64,000 nucleotides of DNA from Microbacterium sp. Leaf320 (lineage in GTDB: Bacteria; Actinomycetota; Actinomycetes; Actinomycetales; Microbacteriaceae). A model generated the notes under the pieces. That model worked only from the letters and a program-made list of their open reading frames with translations. It did not search any database and was not told the DNA's origin. Of this stretch, positions 1 to 7,744 are shown in pieces. A program made the translations under genes and the position numbers. The stretch spans positions 26,539 through 90,538 of the forward strand of contig NZ_LMOD01000002.1 of NCBI RefSeq assembly GCF_001423485.1. Direction: 5' to 3'. Each line of letters starts with the position of its first letter. Within the stretch, counting starts at the first letter, position 1.

Positions 1-599
1 AACATCGACGCGAGATCCTCCGCAAGCGCCTTCAAGTCCTGCACCGTCGGCGCAGGCCCCGGCGCATCAGCCTCCCGATCGTCAGCATCTGCATCGTCAT
101 CGTCGGCCACGACACCGTGCCCGCGCGCGCAGCCCGCCAACGCGACATCCGCCGCCAACCGTTGATCGACCGTGAGGCGATCCCACACCTTCTCGATCGG
201 CGCGGTCGCCGCCAGGAACCCGGTCACCCCGACTACCCCGTCGAGCAGCGCGAGCCGCAGCTCCGACCAGCGGGCCGGCATCCGCTCCCCCGAAAGGGTC
301 GTCGGGCGCCGCACCAGATCGACGACCCTGTCGACCCGGGTCGCACCGCGCACATCCACCCGCACCGTCCGCTGCAACAACTCGTTCAACCCCCGACACC
401 CCGCGGAGTGCGGGAAGTCACCCGGATCCCCCGTCGCGACGGTCTCGACGATCACCGCTTCGACCCGACGGAAGACAGCCCCGGCACCCTGCAACACCGT
501 GACCCGATCCGCGTCCGAAAGCCCGGCCAGCGCGTCGTCGGACAGCACCGTGTCGAGGTCGGCGATGACCCAATCCAGAAGCTCCACGGTGCTGTTCAT
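1..599 (-). CDS. DUF222/HNH endonuclease family protein, N-terminal part
   Basis: The gene starts at ATG 597-599 and runs off the left edge, leaving 199 codons of an open frame. The visible part begins MNSTVELLDWVIADLD and contains SAGCRGLNELLQRT, LPARW-like ERMPARWSELRLALLDG and DRLTVDQRLAADVALAGCARGH, then an acidic linker. This pattern is typical of the DUF222 region that precedes a C-terminal HNH nuclease domain in Actinobacteria. The HNH motif itself would lie outside the window, so nuclease function is inferred from the family. These genes are often multicopy in Microbacteriaceae and the cellular role is unknown. Confidence 0.75.
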   Translation of the reverse strand, partial: MNSTVELLDWVIADLDTVLSDDALAGLSDADRVTVLQGAGAVFRRVEAVIVETVATGDPGDFPHSAGCRGLNELLQRTVRVDVRGATRVDRVVDLVRRPTTLSGERMPARWSELRLALLDGVVGVTGFLAATAPIEKVWDRLTVDQRLAADVALAGCARGHGVVADDDDADADDREADAPGPAPTVQDLKALAEDLASM

Positions 600-748
600 A
601 CCCGTCAGTCAACCGGCAACCACCGACATTCAAGACCCGAAACCACACCGAATTACCCCAGATCAGAGTCGTATTCCAATCTCCCAGAATGACGCAGATC
701 CGTCCACTGAGAGGGCACATAGGGTGGCGGCGCTGAGGCGGCCCCGGA

Positions 749-915
749 AGAGATGAACAATCCCCGGAGAGGCAAACCCCAGGAGAGAAGAACAGCCCCC
801 GGAGGCAAGCCCCCGGAGAGAAGAACAACCCTCGAGAGGCAAGCCCCCGGAGAGAAGAACAACCCCCGAGAGGCGCCCTCAGAAGAGAAGAACAAGCCCC
901 AGGGAGGCGAACCCC
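749..915. repeat. Degenerate purine-rich tandem repeat (~33 bp unit)
   Basis: About five imperfect copies of a unit containing GGAGAGAAGAACAACCCC and GAGGCAAGCCCC lie head to tail. The + strand is strongly purine-rich. Both strands have short open frames here, but none has a ribosome site or a recognisable product. The rest of the 431-bp gap (600-748 and 916-979) shows nothing I can name. Confidence 0.6.
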
Positions 916-979
916 AGGAAAGCCGAGAGCGCGAGACAGACAACAGCGAGAGGACAACAGCCCCTCCCCGAACGCAGCG

Positions 980-1006
980 GTGGCCCCGCTCGAAGAACGG
1001 GGCCAC
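980..1006 (-). terminator. Stem-loop terminator after alcohol dehydrogenase
   Basis: A perfect 9-bp stem (GTGGCCCCG / CGGGGCCAC, 980-988 and 998-1006) encloses a 9-base loop, 24 bases beyond the stop codon of the minus-strand dehydrogenase gene. No long T-run follows, as is common in high-GC Actinobacteria. Confidence 0.65.
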
Positions 1007-1030
1007 CTCTTTCACACAACCGCGGCGATG

Positions 1031-2077
1031 TCAGTCCGCGATGGTCTTGGCGTCGATGACGAAGCGGTAGCGCACGTCCGAGGCGAGAACGCGCTCGTAC
1101 GCCTCGTTGATCTGCGAAGCCGTGATGACCTCGATCTCCGATGCGATGCCGTGCTCGGCGCAGAAATCGAGCATCTCCTGCGTCTCGCGGATGCCGCCGA
1201 TGTTCGATCCGGCGAGCGAGCGGCGTCCGCCGATCAGCGAGGAGACATTGACGGCGAGCGGCTCGGCCGGCGCACCGACGCAGACCATCGACCCGCCCAC
1301 GTCGAGGAGGCCGAGGTAGGCGCGCAGGTCGACCACTGCGCTGACCGTATTGAGGATCACGTCGAACGACCCGCGCAGCGAGCGGAAGGTCTCGGGGTCG
1401 CTGGTCGCGAAGTAGTGGTCGGCGCCGAGGCGGATCCCGTCGTCCTTCTTGTTGAGGGTCTGCGACAGCACGGTCACCTCGGCTCCGAGAGCATTCGCGA
1501 TCTGGACGCCCATATGGCCCAGTCCCCCGAGCCCGACGACGGCGACGCGGGTGCCGGGTCCGACATTCCAATGCCGCAGCGGCGAGTACGTGGTGATGCC
1601 GGCGCAGAGCAGAGGCGCGGCGACATCGAGGGCGAGAGCATCGGGGATGCGCACGGCGAACGACTCGGTCACGACGACCTGCTCGGAGTAGCCGCCCTGG
1701 GTGATGGTGCCGTCGCGGTCGGTGCTTCCGTAGGTGAAGACAGCACCGTTCGAGCAGAACTGCTCGTCTCCGCGCAGGCAGTTGCGACATTCACCACAGG
1801 AGTTCACGAGACATCCGACGCCGACGCGGTCGCCGACCGCGTGCTTCGTGACCTCGGAGCCGACGGCGGCCACGATTCCGGCGATCTCGTGCCCTGGTGC
1901 GAGCGGATAGCTCTGCGGGCCCCAGTCGCCGCGCACCGTGTGGATGTCGGAGTGGCAGATCCCCGCGAACGCGATGTCGATCAGGATGTCGTTCGCACCG
2001 AGCTCTCGGCGCTCGATCACGGTCTTCTCGAGCGGCGCGGCTTCGCTCGGTGCGGCGTAGGCGTGGACACGGGTCAT
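1031..2077 (-). CDS. Zinc-dependent NAD(P) alcohol dehydrogenase
   Basis: A 348-residue medium-chain dehydrogenase/reductase. The catalytic zinc motif CHSD and GHEIAGIV lie in the N-terminal third, the four-cysteine structural zinc lobe reads C..C..C.......C ([14 protein letters not shown]), and the nucleotide-binding GLGGLG follows. This is the cinnamyl-alcohol-dehydrogenase/YahK-like subgroup, which reduces aldehydes to alcohols, usually with NADPH. The start at 2075-2077 is chosen because GAGGAG lies eight bases upstream; the frame stays open further upstream without a ribosome site. The substrate cannot be read from the sequence. The gene is divergent from the next membrane protein gene. 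Confidence 0.88.
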   Translation of the reverse strand: MTRVHAYAAPSEAAPLEKTVIERRELGANDILIDIAFAGICHSDIHTVRGDWGPQSYPLAPGHEIAGIVAAVGSEVTKHAVGDRVGVGCLVNSCGECRNCLRGDEQFCSNGAVFTYGSTDRDGTITQGGYSEQVVVTESFAVRIPDALALDVAAPLLCAGITTYSPLRHWNVGPGTRVAVVGLGGLGHMGVQIANALGAEVTVLSQTLNKKDDGIRLGADHYFATSDPETFRSLRGSFDVILNTVSAVVDLRAYLGLLDVGGSMVCVGAPAEPLAVNVSSLIGGRRSLAGSNIGGIRETQEMLDFCAEHGIASEIEVITASQINEAYERVLASDVRYRFVIDAKTIAD

Positions 2078-2189
2078 CGAAGACTCCTCGGGTCGGTTCG
2101 GGTGGGGCAGATCGACACTACGGGGTGAACCTGTGTCGTTCCGGCACTCGGATCGGTAGCGTGGGGCTACGACTCCGGAGGGAAGTCCT

Positions 2190-3272
2190 ATGCGCCGATC
2201 ATCTTTGACCGCCCGCCTGATCACGATTCTGATCGCTCTCATACTGACGCCGATCGCCCTGATACTGCTGTCCGTCGGCGGACAGACGGTGAACCTCACG
2301 CTCCTCGCCTATGGATTCGACGGCTACCTGGCGCCCCTGGTCGGGTCGTTGCTTCTTCAGGCTCTCGGTCTCGCGCTGCTCATCCTGGTCGTGCTCACCG
2401 GCATCTGGAGTTCCGCCGGCCTGATCGTCGTCGGCATCTCCAGCATCGTTCCCCTGATCGTCGCGGTGTTCCCCGTGACGCTGTCGTGGATCATCCGGAT
2501 CCTGCCACGGGACTGGGGCGACGGACTCGTCTATGGAGTGCCTCTCGTCGTGCTCGCGCCCCTCGGGGCGATGGGATTGGTGCTCGCTCTCGTCCGCCGA
2601 GACCCGCGACCGAGGGGCACCGCCCTGAGCGTGATCGGCATCGTCGCCGCGCCGCTGCTGCTGACCGCCGGCGCCTGGGCGCTCACCTGGGGCATCGCCG
2701 ACGGAGCGCTCTTCGCCCTGCAACGATTCGAGTTCGACCTCCGTCCCGGTGCGGCATCGGCGGTCTTCGCCGGCGTACTGCTCGTGATCGCGGGCATCGC
2801 CGTGACGAGGTGGTCTCCCTTCGCGCTCGTGCTTCCGGCACTCGCGCTGCTGGTCGCCAGCATTCTGCTGATCGCCGCTCCCGAGACCGCGTTCCCGCTG
2901 CTGTTCGAGCTGCCGCGCGGACTGAACACCGTGGTTCCGACCCTGCTCCTCTACGGCGGCGGGGCAGCGGCTGGGCTGCTGTATCTCGTGTTCACCGTCG
3001 TGCTGCTGCGCGTCCGAACCCAGCCGCGGCTCACTCCCGACGGTTCAGCGCACTCGGGAGACGCCTCGTCCGCACAGGCACAGTACTCGACGGGGCAGTA
3101 TGCGGACGTGCAGTATCCCGGCGCACAGTATCCCGGCGCACAGAACGCTCAGAACGCTCAGACGCAGTACCCGCCAGCGCAGTTCCCACCCACCGCGATG
3201 CAGCATCCGTACCCGCCGTCTCCCGGACAGCAGCCGCCTCCCGCACCGTACCCGCCTCAGCCCGGGCCCTGA
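2190..3272 (+). CDS. Multi-pass membrane protein with Pro/Gln-rich cytosolic tail
   Basis: A 360-residue protein whose first ~275 residues form about eight hydrophobic segments. The last ~80 residues are low-complexity and rich in Q, Y, P and A (repeats such as QYPGAQ). The start is supported by GGAGGGAAG seven bases upstream. I do not recognise a functional family. The layout resembles the many actinobacterial integral membrane proteins with disordered Pro-rich tails that may dock partner proteins, but no role can be assigned. Confidence 0.7.
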   Translation: MRRSSLTARLITILIALILTPIALILLSVGGQTVNLTLLAYGFDGYLAPLVGSLLLQALGLALLILVVLTGIWSSAGLIVVGISSIVPLIVAVFPVTLSWIIRILPRDWGDGLVYGVPLVVLAPLGAMGLVLALVRRDPRPRGTALSVIGIVAAPLLLTAGAWALTWGIADGALFALQRFEFDLRPGAASAVFAGVLLVIAGIAVTRWSPFALVLPALALLVASILLIAAPETAFPLLFELPRGLNTVVPTLLLYGGGAAAGLLYLVFTVVLLRVRTQPRLTPDGSAHSGDASSAQAQYSTGQYADVQYPGAQYPGAQNAQNAQTQYPPAQFPPTAMQHPYPPSPGQQPPPAPYPPQPGP

Positions 3273-3285
3273 GCGCGCACCCAGA

Positions 3286-3350
3286 CAGACGACACCGGCA
3301 GACGACACGGGTACACGACACCGACAGACCACACCGACAGACGACACCGG
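3286..3350. repeat. Five 13-bp tandem repeats running into a terminator
   Basis: Five consecutive 13-bp units close to CAGACGACACCGG start at 3286, 3299, 3312, 3325 and 3338. The last unit forms part of the left arm of the following terminator stem, so the array looks like local duplication of a terminator arm. Confidence 0.6.
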
Positions 3351-3380
3351 CCGGGATCCCACGATCCCGGCCGGTGTCGT
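3341..3380. terminator. Bidirectional terminator between convergent genes
   Basis: A perfect 18-bp stem (3341-3358 and 3363-3380) with a 4-base loop (CCAC) sits between the convergent membrane protein and acyl-CoA oxidase genes, and can serve both. Confidence 0.85.
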
Positions 3381-3399
3381 CGCAGTCGCGAACTCCGCG

Positions 3400-5469
3400 T
3401 CAGCGCTTGGCGTTCTTCTTCAGCACCTTCTCGAGCACCGGAGCCTCTCCGGATGCAGCGAGCGCCGCGTAGTACTCGCGCGCTTCGTCCTGACGCTCGC
3501 GCTCGGCACCGGAGGCGATGGGTGCGCGCACGTGCTCCGGCTCGTAACCGAACGCGTCGACGAGATCGAGCGCGTACGGGCGGAGCCGCGTGCACAGCCG
3601 ATCGATGTACCGCGACACCGCTGCGGCGCGCTGCGTCGACAGGCGCCCGTTGATGAGGTGCCACGCGAGGTGCTTCTCGATGAGCTGCAGTCCGAACAGG
3701 TCACGCAGCCAGGTGAGCACCTTCTTGGTATCGGCGTCCTCGACGCGGCGGACAGCATCGGTGAACGCCTCCCACTGCAGGAGTTCACCGTGCGCACGTG
3801 CCGCCTCGATCAGCTCGGCCTGGTTCTCGTTGAACAGCCGGGCACCGAGGACCTTGTCCTTGCCCGCCGGACGCAGTCGACCGGCGACGTCGGCGACCAT
3901 CTGCTGCACGCGCTCGGCGAGCAGTTGGTGCTGCTGCTCCTCACGCAGACCGTTCTCGACCGAACGCGCGACCTGCCCGAGGTCGACGACCGACTGACCG
4001 AACTGGCGCAGCCCCGCGCCGTGGAACACCTTGCCCGCGGTCATCCCGACGGCGAACTTCGCGAGCGCCGCAGCATCCTTGCCTGTGAACTGCTTGGCGT
4101 AGTCGGTGAGCAGACGCTTGCCGACGAGCTGCAGCAGAACGTTGTTGTCGCCCTCGAACGTGACGTAGATGTCGAGGTCGGCGCGGAGCCCGACGAGGCG
4201 GTTCTCGAACATGAATCCCGCCCCGCCGCAGGCCTCACGAGCCTCCTGCAGCGTGTCGAGCGCATGCCAGGTCGACAGCGGCTTGAGCGCCGCAGCCAGC
4301 GTCTCGAGGTCTTCGCGGTCGTCGGGGGTGTCGGTGCGACCCGAGAACACTCCGTCGAACTTCTGCAGGAACTCGTCGTGCGCGAAGATCTGCGCATACG
4401 TCGTCGCGAGGCGCGGGAACAGTCGGCGCTGGTGCTTGCCGTAGTCCAGCAGCACGACTTCCTGCCCGTCGGCTCCGTCGAACTGGCGACGCTGGGTGGC
4501 GTAGGTGATCGCGATCTTCAGACCGAGAGCGGATGCCCAGGAGGCAGCACCGTCGAGCGAGACGCGCCCCTGCACCAGCGTGCCGAGCATCGTGAAGAAG
4601 CGACGACCCGGGCTGTCGATCGCGCTCGAGTACGTGCCGTCGGCGGCCACGTCGCCGTACTTGTTCAGCAGGTTCGTGCGGGGGATGCGGATGTGGTCGA
4701 AGCTCAGGCGCCCGTTGTCGATTCCGTTGAGACCGCCCTTGAGTCCGTCGTCCTCCCGGCCGATGCCCGGCAGGTCGACTCCGTCTTCTCCGCGCAGCGG
4801 CACATAGAAGCAGTGCACGCCGTGGTTGACGCCGTTCGTGATGAGCTGCGCGAACACGGTCGCCGCGATCCCGTGCAGAGCCGCGTTGCCGAGGTATTCC
4901 TTCGTGGCGCCGCGGAACGGCGTGTTGATCACGAACTCCTCGGTCTCGGGGTCGTAGGTCGCGGTCGTGCCGACGGCGGCGACGTCGGATCCGTGTCCGA
5001 TCTCTGTCATCGCGAAGGCGCCGGGGATCGAGAGGTCCATGACACCGGGCAGCCACTTCTCGTGGTGCTCTGTGGTGCCGAGCTGCAGGATCGCGGAGCC
5101 GAAGAGCCCCCACTGCACGCCCGACTTGATCTGCAGGCTCGGGTCGGCGACGACCAGTTCCTCGAAGCCCGCGATGTTGCCGCCGTTGTTCTCCTCGCCG
5201 CCCAGCGACTTCGGGAACGCGCGATGCACAGCCTTGTTCTCGACGAGCAGGTGCAGCTGGCTGAGCACGCGCTCACGGTGCTCGTCCTTGCCCAGTTCGT
5301 CCTTACGCCAGAACGCCGAATCCTTGATCATCTCGCGCGCCTCGCGGCGGGTGTCGGCCCAGGTGCCCATCAGCAGATCGGTGACCCTGGCGACGTCGAA
5401 CGTCAGGTTCGCGTCTGCGTTGTCGGTGTGGGGGCGAGTCGTCTTCGGACGGACGGCGGCGTCGACCAT
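3400..5469 (-). CDS. Acyl-CoA oxidase / dehydrogenase-like flavoprotein
   Basis: A 689-residue protein with the acyl-CoA oxidase layout: N-terminal helical domain, the FAD/substrate loop (AFAMTEIGHGSDV, then TYDPETEEFVINTPFRGATKEYLGNAA), a middle beta domain, and two C-terminal helical domains (RRQFDG, EARESCGGAGF-like EAREACGGAGFMFENR). Its length suits acyl-CoA oxidases (~650-700) better than dehydrogenases (~380). It should catalyse the first oxidation step of fatty acyl-CoA degradation using FAD. Of two nearby ATGs, 5467-5469 is preferred because GAGAGG then lies seven bases upstream. It is monocistronic between terminators. Confidence 0.85.
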   Translation of the reverse strand: MVDAAVRPKTTRPHTDNADANLTFDVARVTDLLMGTWADTRREAREMIKDSAFWRKDELGKDEHRERVLSQLHLLVENKAVHRAFPKSLGGEENNGGNIAGFEELVVADPSLQIKSGVQWGLFGSAILQLGTTEHHEKWLPGVMDLSIPGAFAMTEIGHGSDVAAVGTTATYDPETEEFVINTPFRGATKEYLGNAALHGIAATVFAQLITNGVNHGVHCFYVPLRGEDGVDLPGIGREDDGLKGGLNGIDNGRLSFDHIRIPRTNLLNKYGDVAADGTYSSAIDSPGRRFFTMLGTLVQGRVSLDGAASWASALGLKIAITYATQRRQFDGADGQEVVLLDYGKHQRRLFPRLATTYAQIFAHDEFLQKFDGVFSGRTDTPDDREDLETLAAALKPLSTWHALDTLQEAREACGGAGFMFENRLVGLRADLDIYVTFEGDNNVLLQLVGKRLLTDYAKQFTGKDAAALAKFAVGMTAGKVFHGAGLRQFGQSVVDLGQVARSVENGLREEQQHQLLAERVQQMVADVAGRLRPAGKDKVLGARLFNENQAELIEAARAHGELLQWEAFTDAVRRVEDADTKKVLTWLRDLFGLQLIEKHLAWHLINGRLSTQRAAAVSRYIDRLCTRLRPYALDLVDAFGYEPEHVRAPIASGAERERQDEAREYYAALAASGEAPVLEKVLKKNAKR

Positions 5470-5515
5470 GAGCATTCCTCTCAGAGGGAAGTAAAGATGC
5501 TTCCATGGTAGGTCT

Positions 5516-5545
5516 GCCACAACCAGGGGCGAACTGCCCTGTGGC
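5516..5545 (-). terminator. Possible terminator after the HTTM gene
   Basis: GCCACA (5516-5521) pairs with TGTGGC (5540-5545), with a partly paired GC-rich interior, about 75 bases beyond the HTTM stop codon. The stem is imperfect. Confidence 0.4.
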
Positions 5546-5620
5546 CATCCTCCAATGCCGAGCGGGCACGCCGCCCCACCGCGTTGTCGTCAGACCACAG
5601 TCGGCACCACGCGAGACTCG

Positions 5621-6856
5621 TCAGGCCCCGACGGTCGCTCCGGGCGGAGGTGCCGTCTTCGTCTGCTCCCACCGCCTCTTGGTCCCGGAACTGAGCCGAG
5701 CCCATGTGCGGTCACGGATGAAGATCGAGTCGATCGCGATCATCGTGAGCGAGAACCACGGCAGCCCCATGAGCACGCCGATGCCGATGTGGAAGGAGAG
5801 GATGCCGATCAGGCCGATCAGACGTGTCGGTCGGGTCAGCAGCATGAGCGGGAACGCGACCTGCAGGATGATCGACCCCCACGTCGCCGCGACGACCATC
5901 GGCCCCCACGTCGTGACGAGGTCGCTCAGCACCGGCCAGGTGCCGAACCGCGCGGTCTGCAGCGGGTTGTAGACCGCGTACCCCTCCTCCCAGGGAGCAC
6001 CGCCCGCCTTGTAGAGCGCACCTGACGCGTACACGAAGCACACCTGTGCGGTGAGCGCCACGAGCGCCAGGTTGTGGAACACCGTGCCCAGCAGCGCCGG
6101 CTGGCTGTTCGGAGCGAACCATTCGCCGCTCTTCGCTCGACGCTTGGCATCGAGCGACCAGCGGGCGGCGGGGTCTGCGAAGAACAGCAGCAGCAACGCG
6201 ATGCGGAACATGTTGTCGCCCTGATCGCCCACCATGTCATTGGCCTCGATGAACCCCACCCAGAGGCAGAAGAAGACAGGCAGCACGATGCGGAAGCGCC
6301 ATCCGAGCACGAACAGCACCGCGAGGACGCCGAGGAGCAGATACAGCGCCGTGTACAGGACGTCGTTGCCCATCGCTGCGTGGAAGGCGCTGAAGATCCA
6401 GATCTTGGGGAACTCGCTGACGGGCCCAGCCATCTCGCCGTTCCACGCGGACCCGGATCCGAACGTGTACAGACGAGTGCCGAAGTTCGCCACGAGCAGG
6501 CCGATCGCCGTGACACCGAAGAGGATCCGCGTGACCGCGAGCCCGTAGAGCGCCTTCTTGCCGTTGAAGAGCCAGTCGCCGACGAACGCCGAGATGCGGT
6601 CGATGGCCGAGAGCACCATCGCCCAGAGCCCCGCGATCATCGACGACGCGAAAGTCAGCAGTCGAGTGACGAAGGACTTCGGCGGCGCGGAGGCCGGAGC
6701 GGGTGCCGGTGCCGGCGCCCGCTCCGGGGTCGAGGGTGCGGATGCCGGAGCAGGGGCCGTGGTCGTCGCGCGAGCGGCCGCCGCATCGTTCTTCTTCGCG
6801 GCATCCTTCTTCTTCGCGTTCGCCCGGGGCGCCGCGGTCTTGATCGGCGCGCTCAC
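5621..6856 (-). CDS. HTTM domain (vitamin K-dependent carboxylase-like) membrane protein
   Basis: A 411-residue protein. A cytosolic N-terminal stretch of ~90 residues is rich in Ala, Pro and Lys. It is followed by a multi-span domain with GLAVTRILFGVTAIG, FRIALLLLFFADPAARWSLDA, YKAGGAPW and FHIGIGVLMGLPWFSLTMIAID, typical of HTTM proteins, the bacterial relatives of the gamma-carboxylase membrane domain. The GTG start at 6854-6856 overlaps the stop of the upstream DUF5819 gene as GTGA, indicating translational coupling. The reaction performed by bacterial HTTM proteins is not established. Confidence 0.8.
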   Translation of the reverse strand: MSAPIKTAAPRANAKKKDAAKKNDAAAARATTTAPAPASAPSTPERAPAPAPAPASAPPKSFVTRLLTFASSMIAGLWAMVLSAIDRISAFVGDWLFNGKKALYGLAVTRILFGVTAIGLLVANFGTRLYTFGSGSAWNGEMAGPVSEFPKIWIFSAFHAAMGNDVLYTALYLLLGVLAVLFVLGWRFRIVLPVFFCLWVGFIEANDMVGDQGDNMFRIALLLLFFADPAARWSLDAKRRAKSGEWFAPNSQPALLGTVFHNLALVALTAQVCFVYASGALYKAGGAPWEEGYAVYNPLQTARFGTWPVLSDLVTTWGPMVVAATWGSIILQVAFPLMLLTRPTRLIGLIGILSFHIGIGVLMGLPWFSLTMIAIDSIFIRDRTWARLSSGTKRRWEQTKTAPPPGATVGA

Positions 6857-7668
6857 GGCTGGATCCTCTCGAACTGTGCGCGGAAGGTGTCGGCGAAGTT
6901 CTCGCGACTCTGGCCTTCCTCTTCTATAGGCAGCCGCCAGCCCGTGGTCGAGAACGTCGGGTCGGGGCGCTGCGCGCCGGGGTCGTTGCGATCCGCATAG
7001 GGGACCACGTTCTGCCTGCTCACGCGGTACTGCACTTTGATGACGGCGTCGGCGCCCCAGATCGCATAGGCGACCTGAGTGGCGTAGGCGGTCGAGAGGT
7101 GCTCCTCCGCCATGTACGCCTCGGTCGACGGATTGTCCCCTTCGAGCTCGTCGAAGGAGCGCACCATCCACTCCTCCCAGTCGCCCTCGGCGAAGTCGAG
7201 CCCGACCACGGCCTTCTGGTCTTCGTTCAGCTTGTTGAACGCGTTCATCTGACCGCTGGCGACCTCGCTGGACTGGATGCCGGCGCGTGGCGGCATGAGG
7301 TTGTACCGGATCATCGAGAGCTCGACGTCGGTGGCGCTGACCCATCCGGTCTCGATCTCCTCGCCGTCCTTCTCTATGACGGCGCGGACGTTGAAGTGGT
7401 AGTCCCCGTTGATCGGCTCGGGAGCGAAGACGCTCCACGACTGACCGAACATCGGCAGCATGTAGCCGGCGAGCACCTCCTGAGTGGGGATCTCCCGCAG
7501 CGCCGAATAGGGCGCGATCCACAGGAACGACGCTCCGACATGCCACAGGGTCAGCAGGCACGCCGCGAACGCGATGAGCTTCACCCACCAGGTCGGGCGG
7601 GGTCGCGCCTGGGCGACGGAAGCCGAAGCCGCCTGCTCTTCCGGTGAGGTCTCAGTCATCGTGCTCAT
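6853..7668 (-). CDS. DUF5819 family protein
   Basis: A 271-residue protein with one N-terminal membrane segment (KLIAFAACLLTLWHVGASFLW) and an extracytoplasmic remainder containing PMFGQSWSVFAPEP and GWRLPIEEE. This pattern matches DUF5819, a family typically encoded next to HTTM genes, as here. AAGGA precedes the ATG at 7666-7668. The four-base overlap with the HTTM gene suggests the two products form one membrane complex. Its biochemical role is unknown. Confidence 0.75.
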   Translation of the reverse strand: MSTMTETSPEEQAASASVAQARPRPTWWVKLIAFAACLLTLWHVGASFLWIAPYSALREIPTQEVLAGYMLPMFGQSWSVFAPEPINGDYHFNVRAVIEKDGEEIETGWVSATDVELSMIRYNLMPPRAGIQSSEVASGQMNAFNKLNEDQKAVVGLDFAEGDWEEWMVRSFDELEGDNPSTEAYMAEEHLSTAYATQVAYAIWGADAVIKVQYRVSRQNVVPYADRNDPGAQRPDPTFSTTGWRLPIEEEGQSRENFADTFRAQFERIQP

Positions 7669-7684
7669 TCACATCCTTCTCACC

Positions 7685-7728
7685 GCTGAAGGTCGGAGCC
7701 GCCTCATCGACGGCTCCGACCTCTCAGC
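7685..7728 (-). terminator. Terminator of the large surface protein gene
   Basis: GGTCGGAGCCG (7691-7701) pairs with CGGCTCCGACC (7711-7721), extended by GCTGA/TCAGC flanks. It lies 17 bases beyond the surface protein stop codon and separates that gene from DUF5819. Confidence 0.8.
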
Positions 7729-7744
7729 GTTCGTGCACTGCGTT

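Noticed and set aside
753-1070. Repetitive open frames (both strands) over the purine-rich repeats
   Set aside because: No ribosome site and only repeat-derived low-complexity translation.
2078-2299. N-terminal extension of the alcohol dehydrogenase in the open frame
   Set aside because: The extension overlaps the divergent promoter region and the next gene, and the internal ATG has a good ribosome site and matches the family N terminus.
3100-5511. 803-codon open frame on the + strand opposite the acyl-CoA oxidase gene
   Set aside because: It is a high-GC shadow frame: no ribosome site, no recognisable domain, and the opposite strand encodes a clear enzyme.
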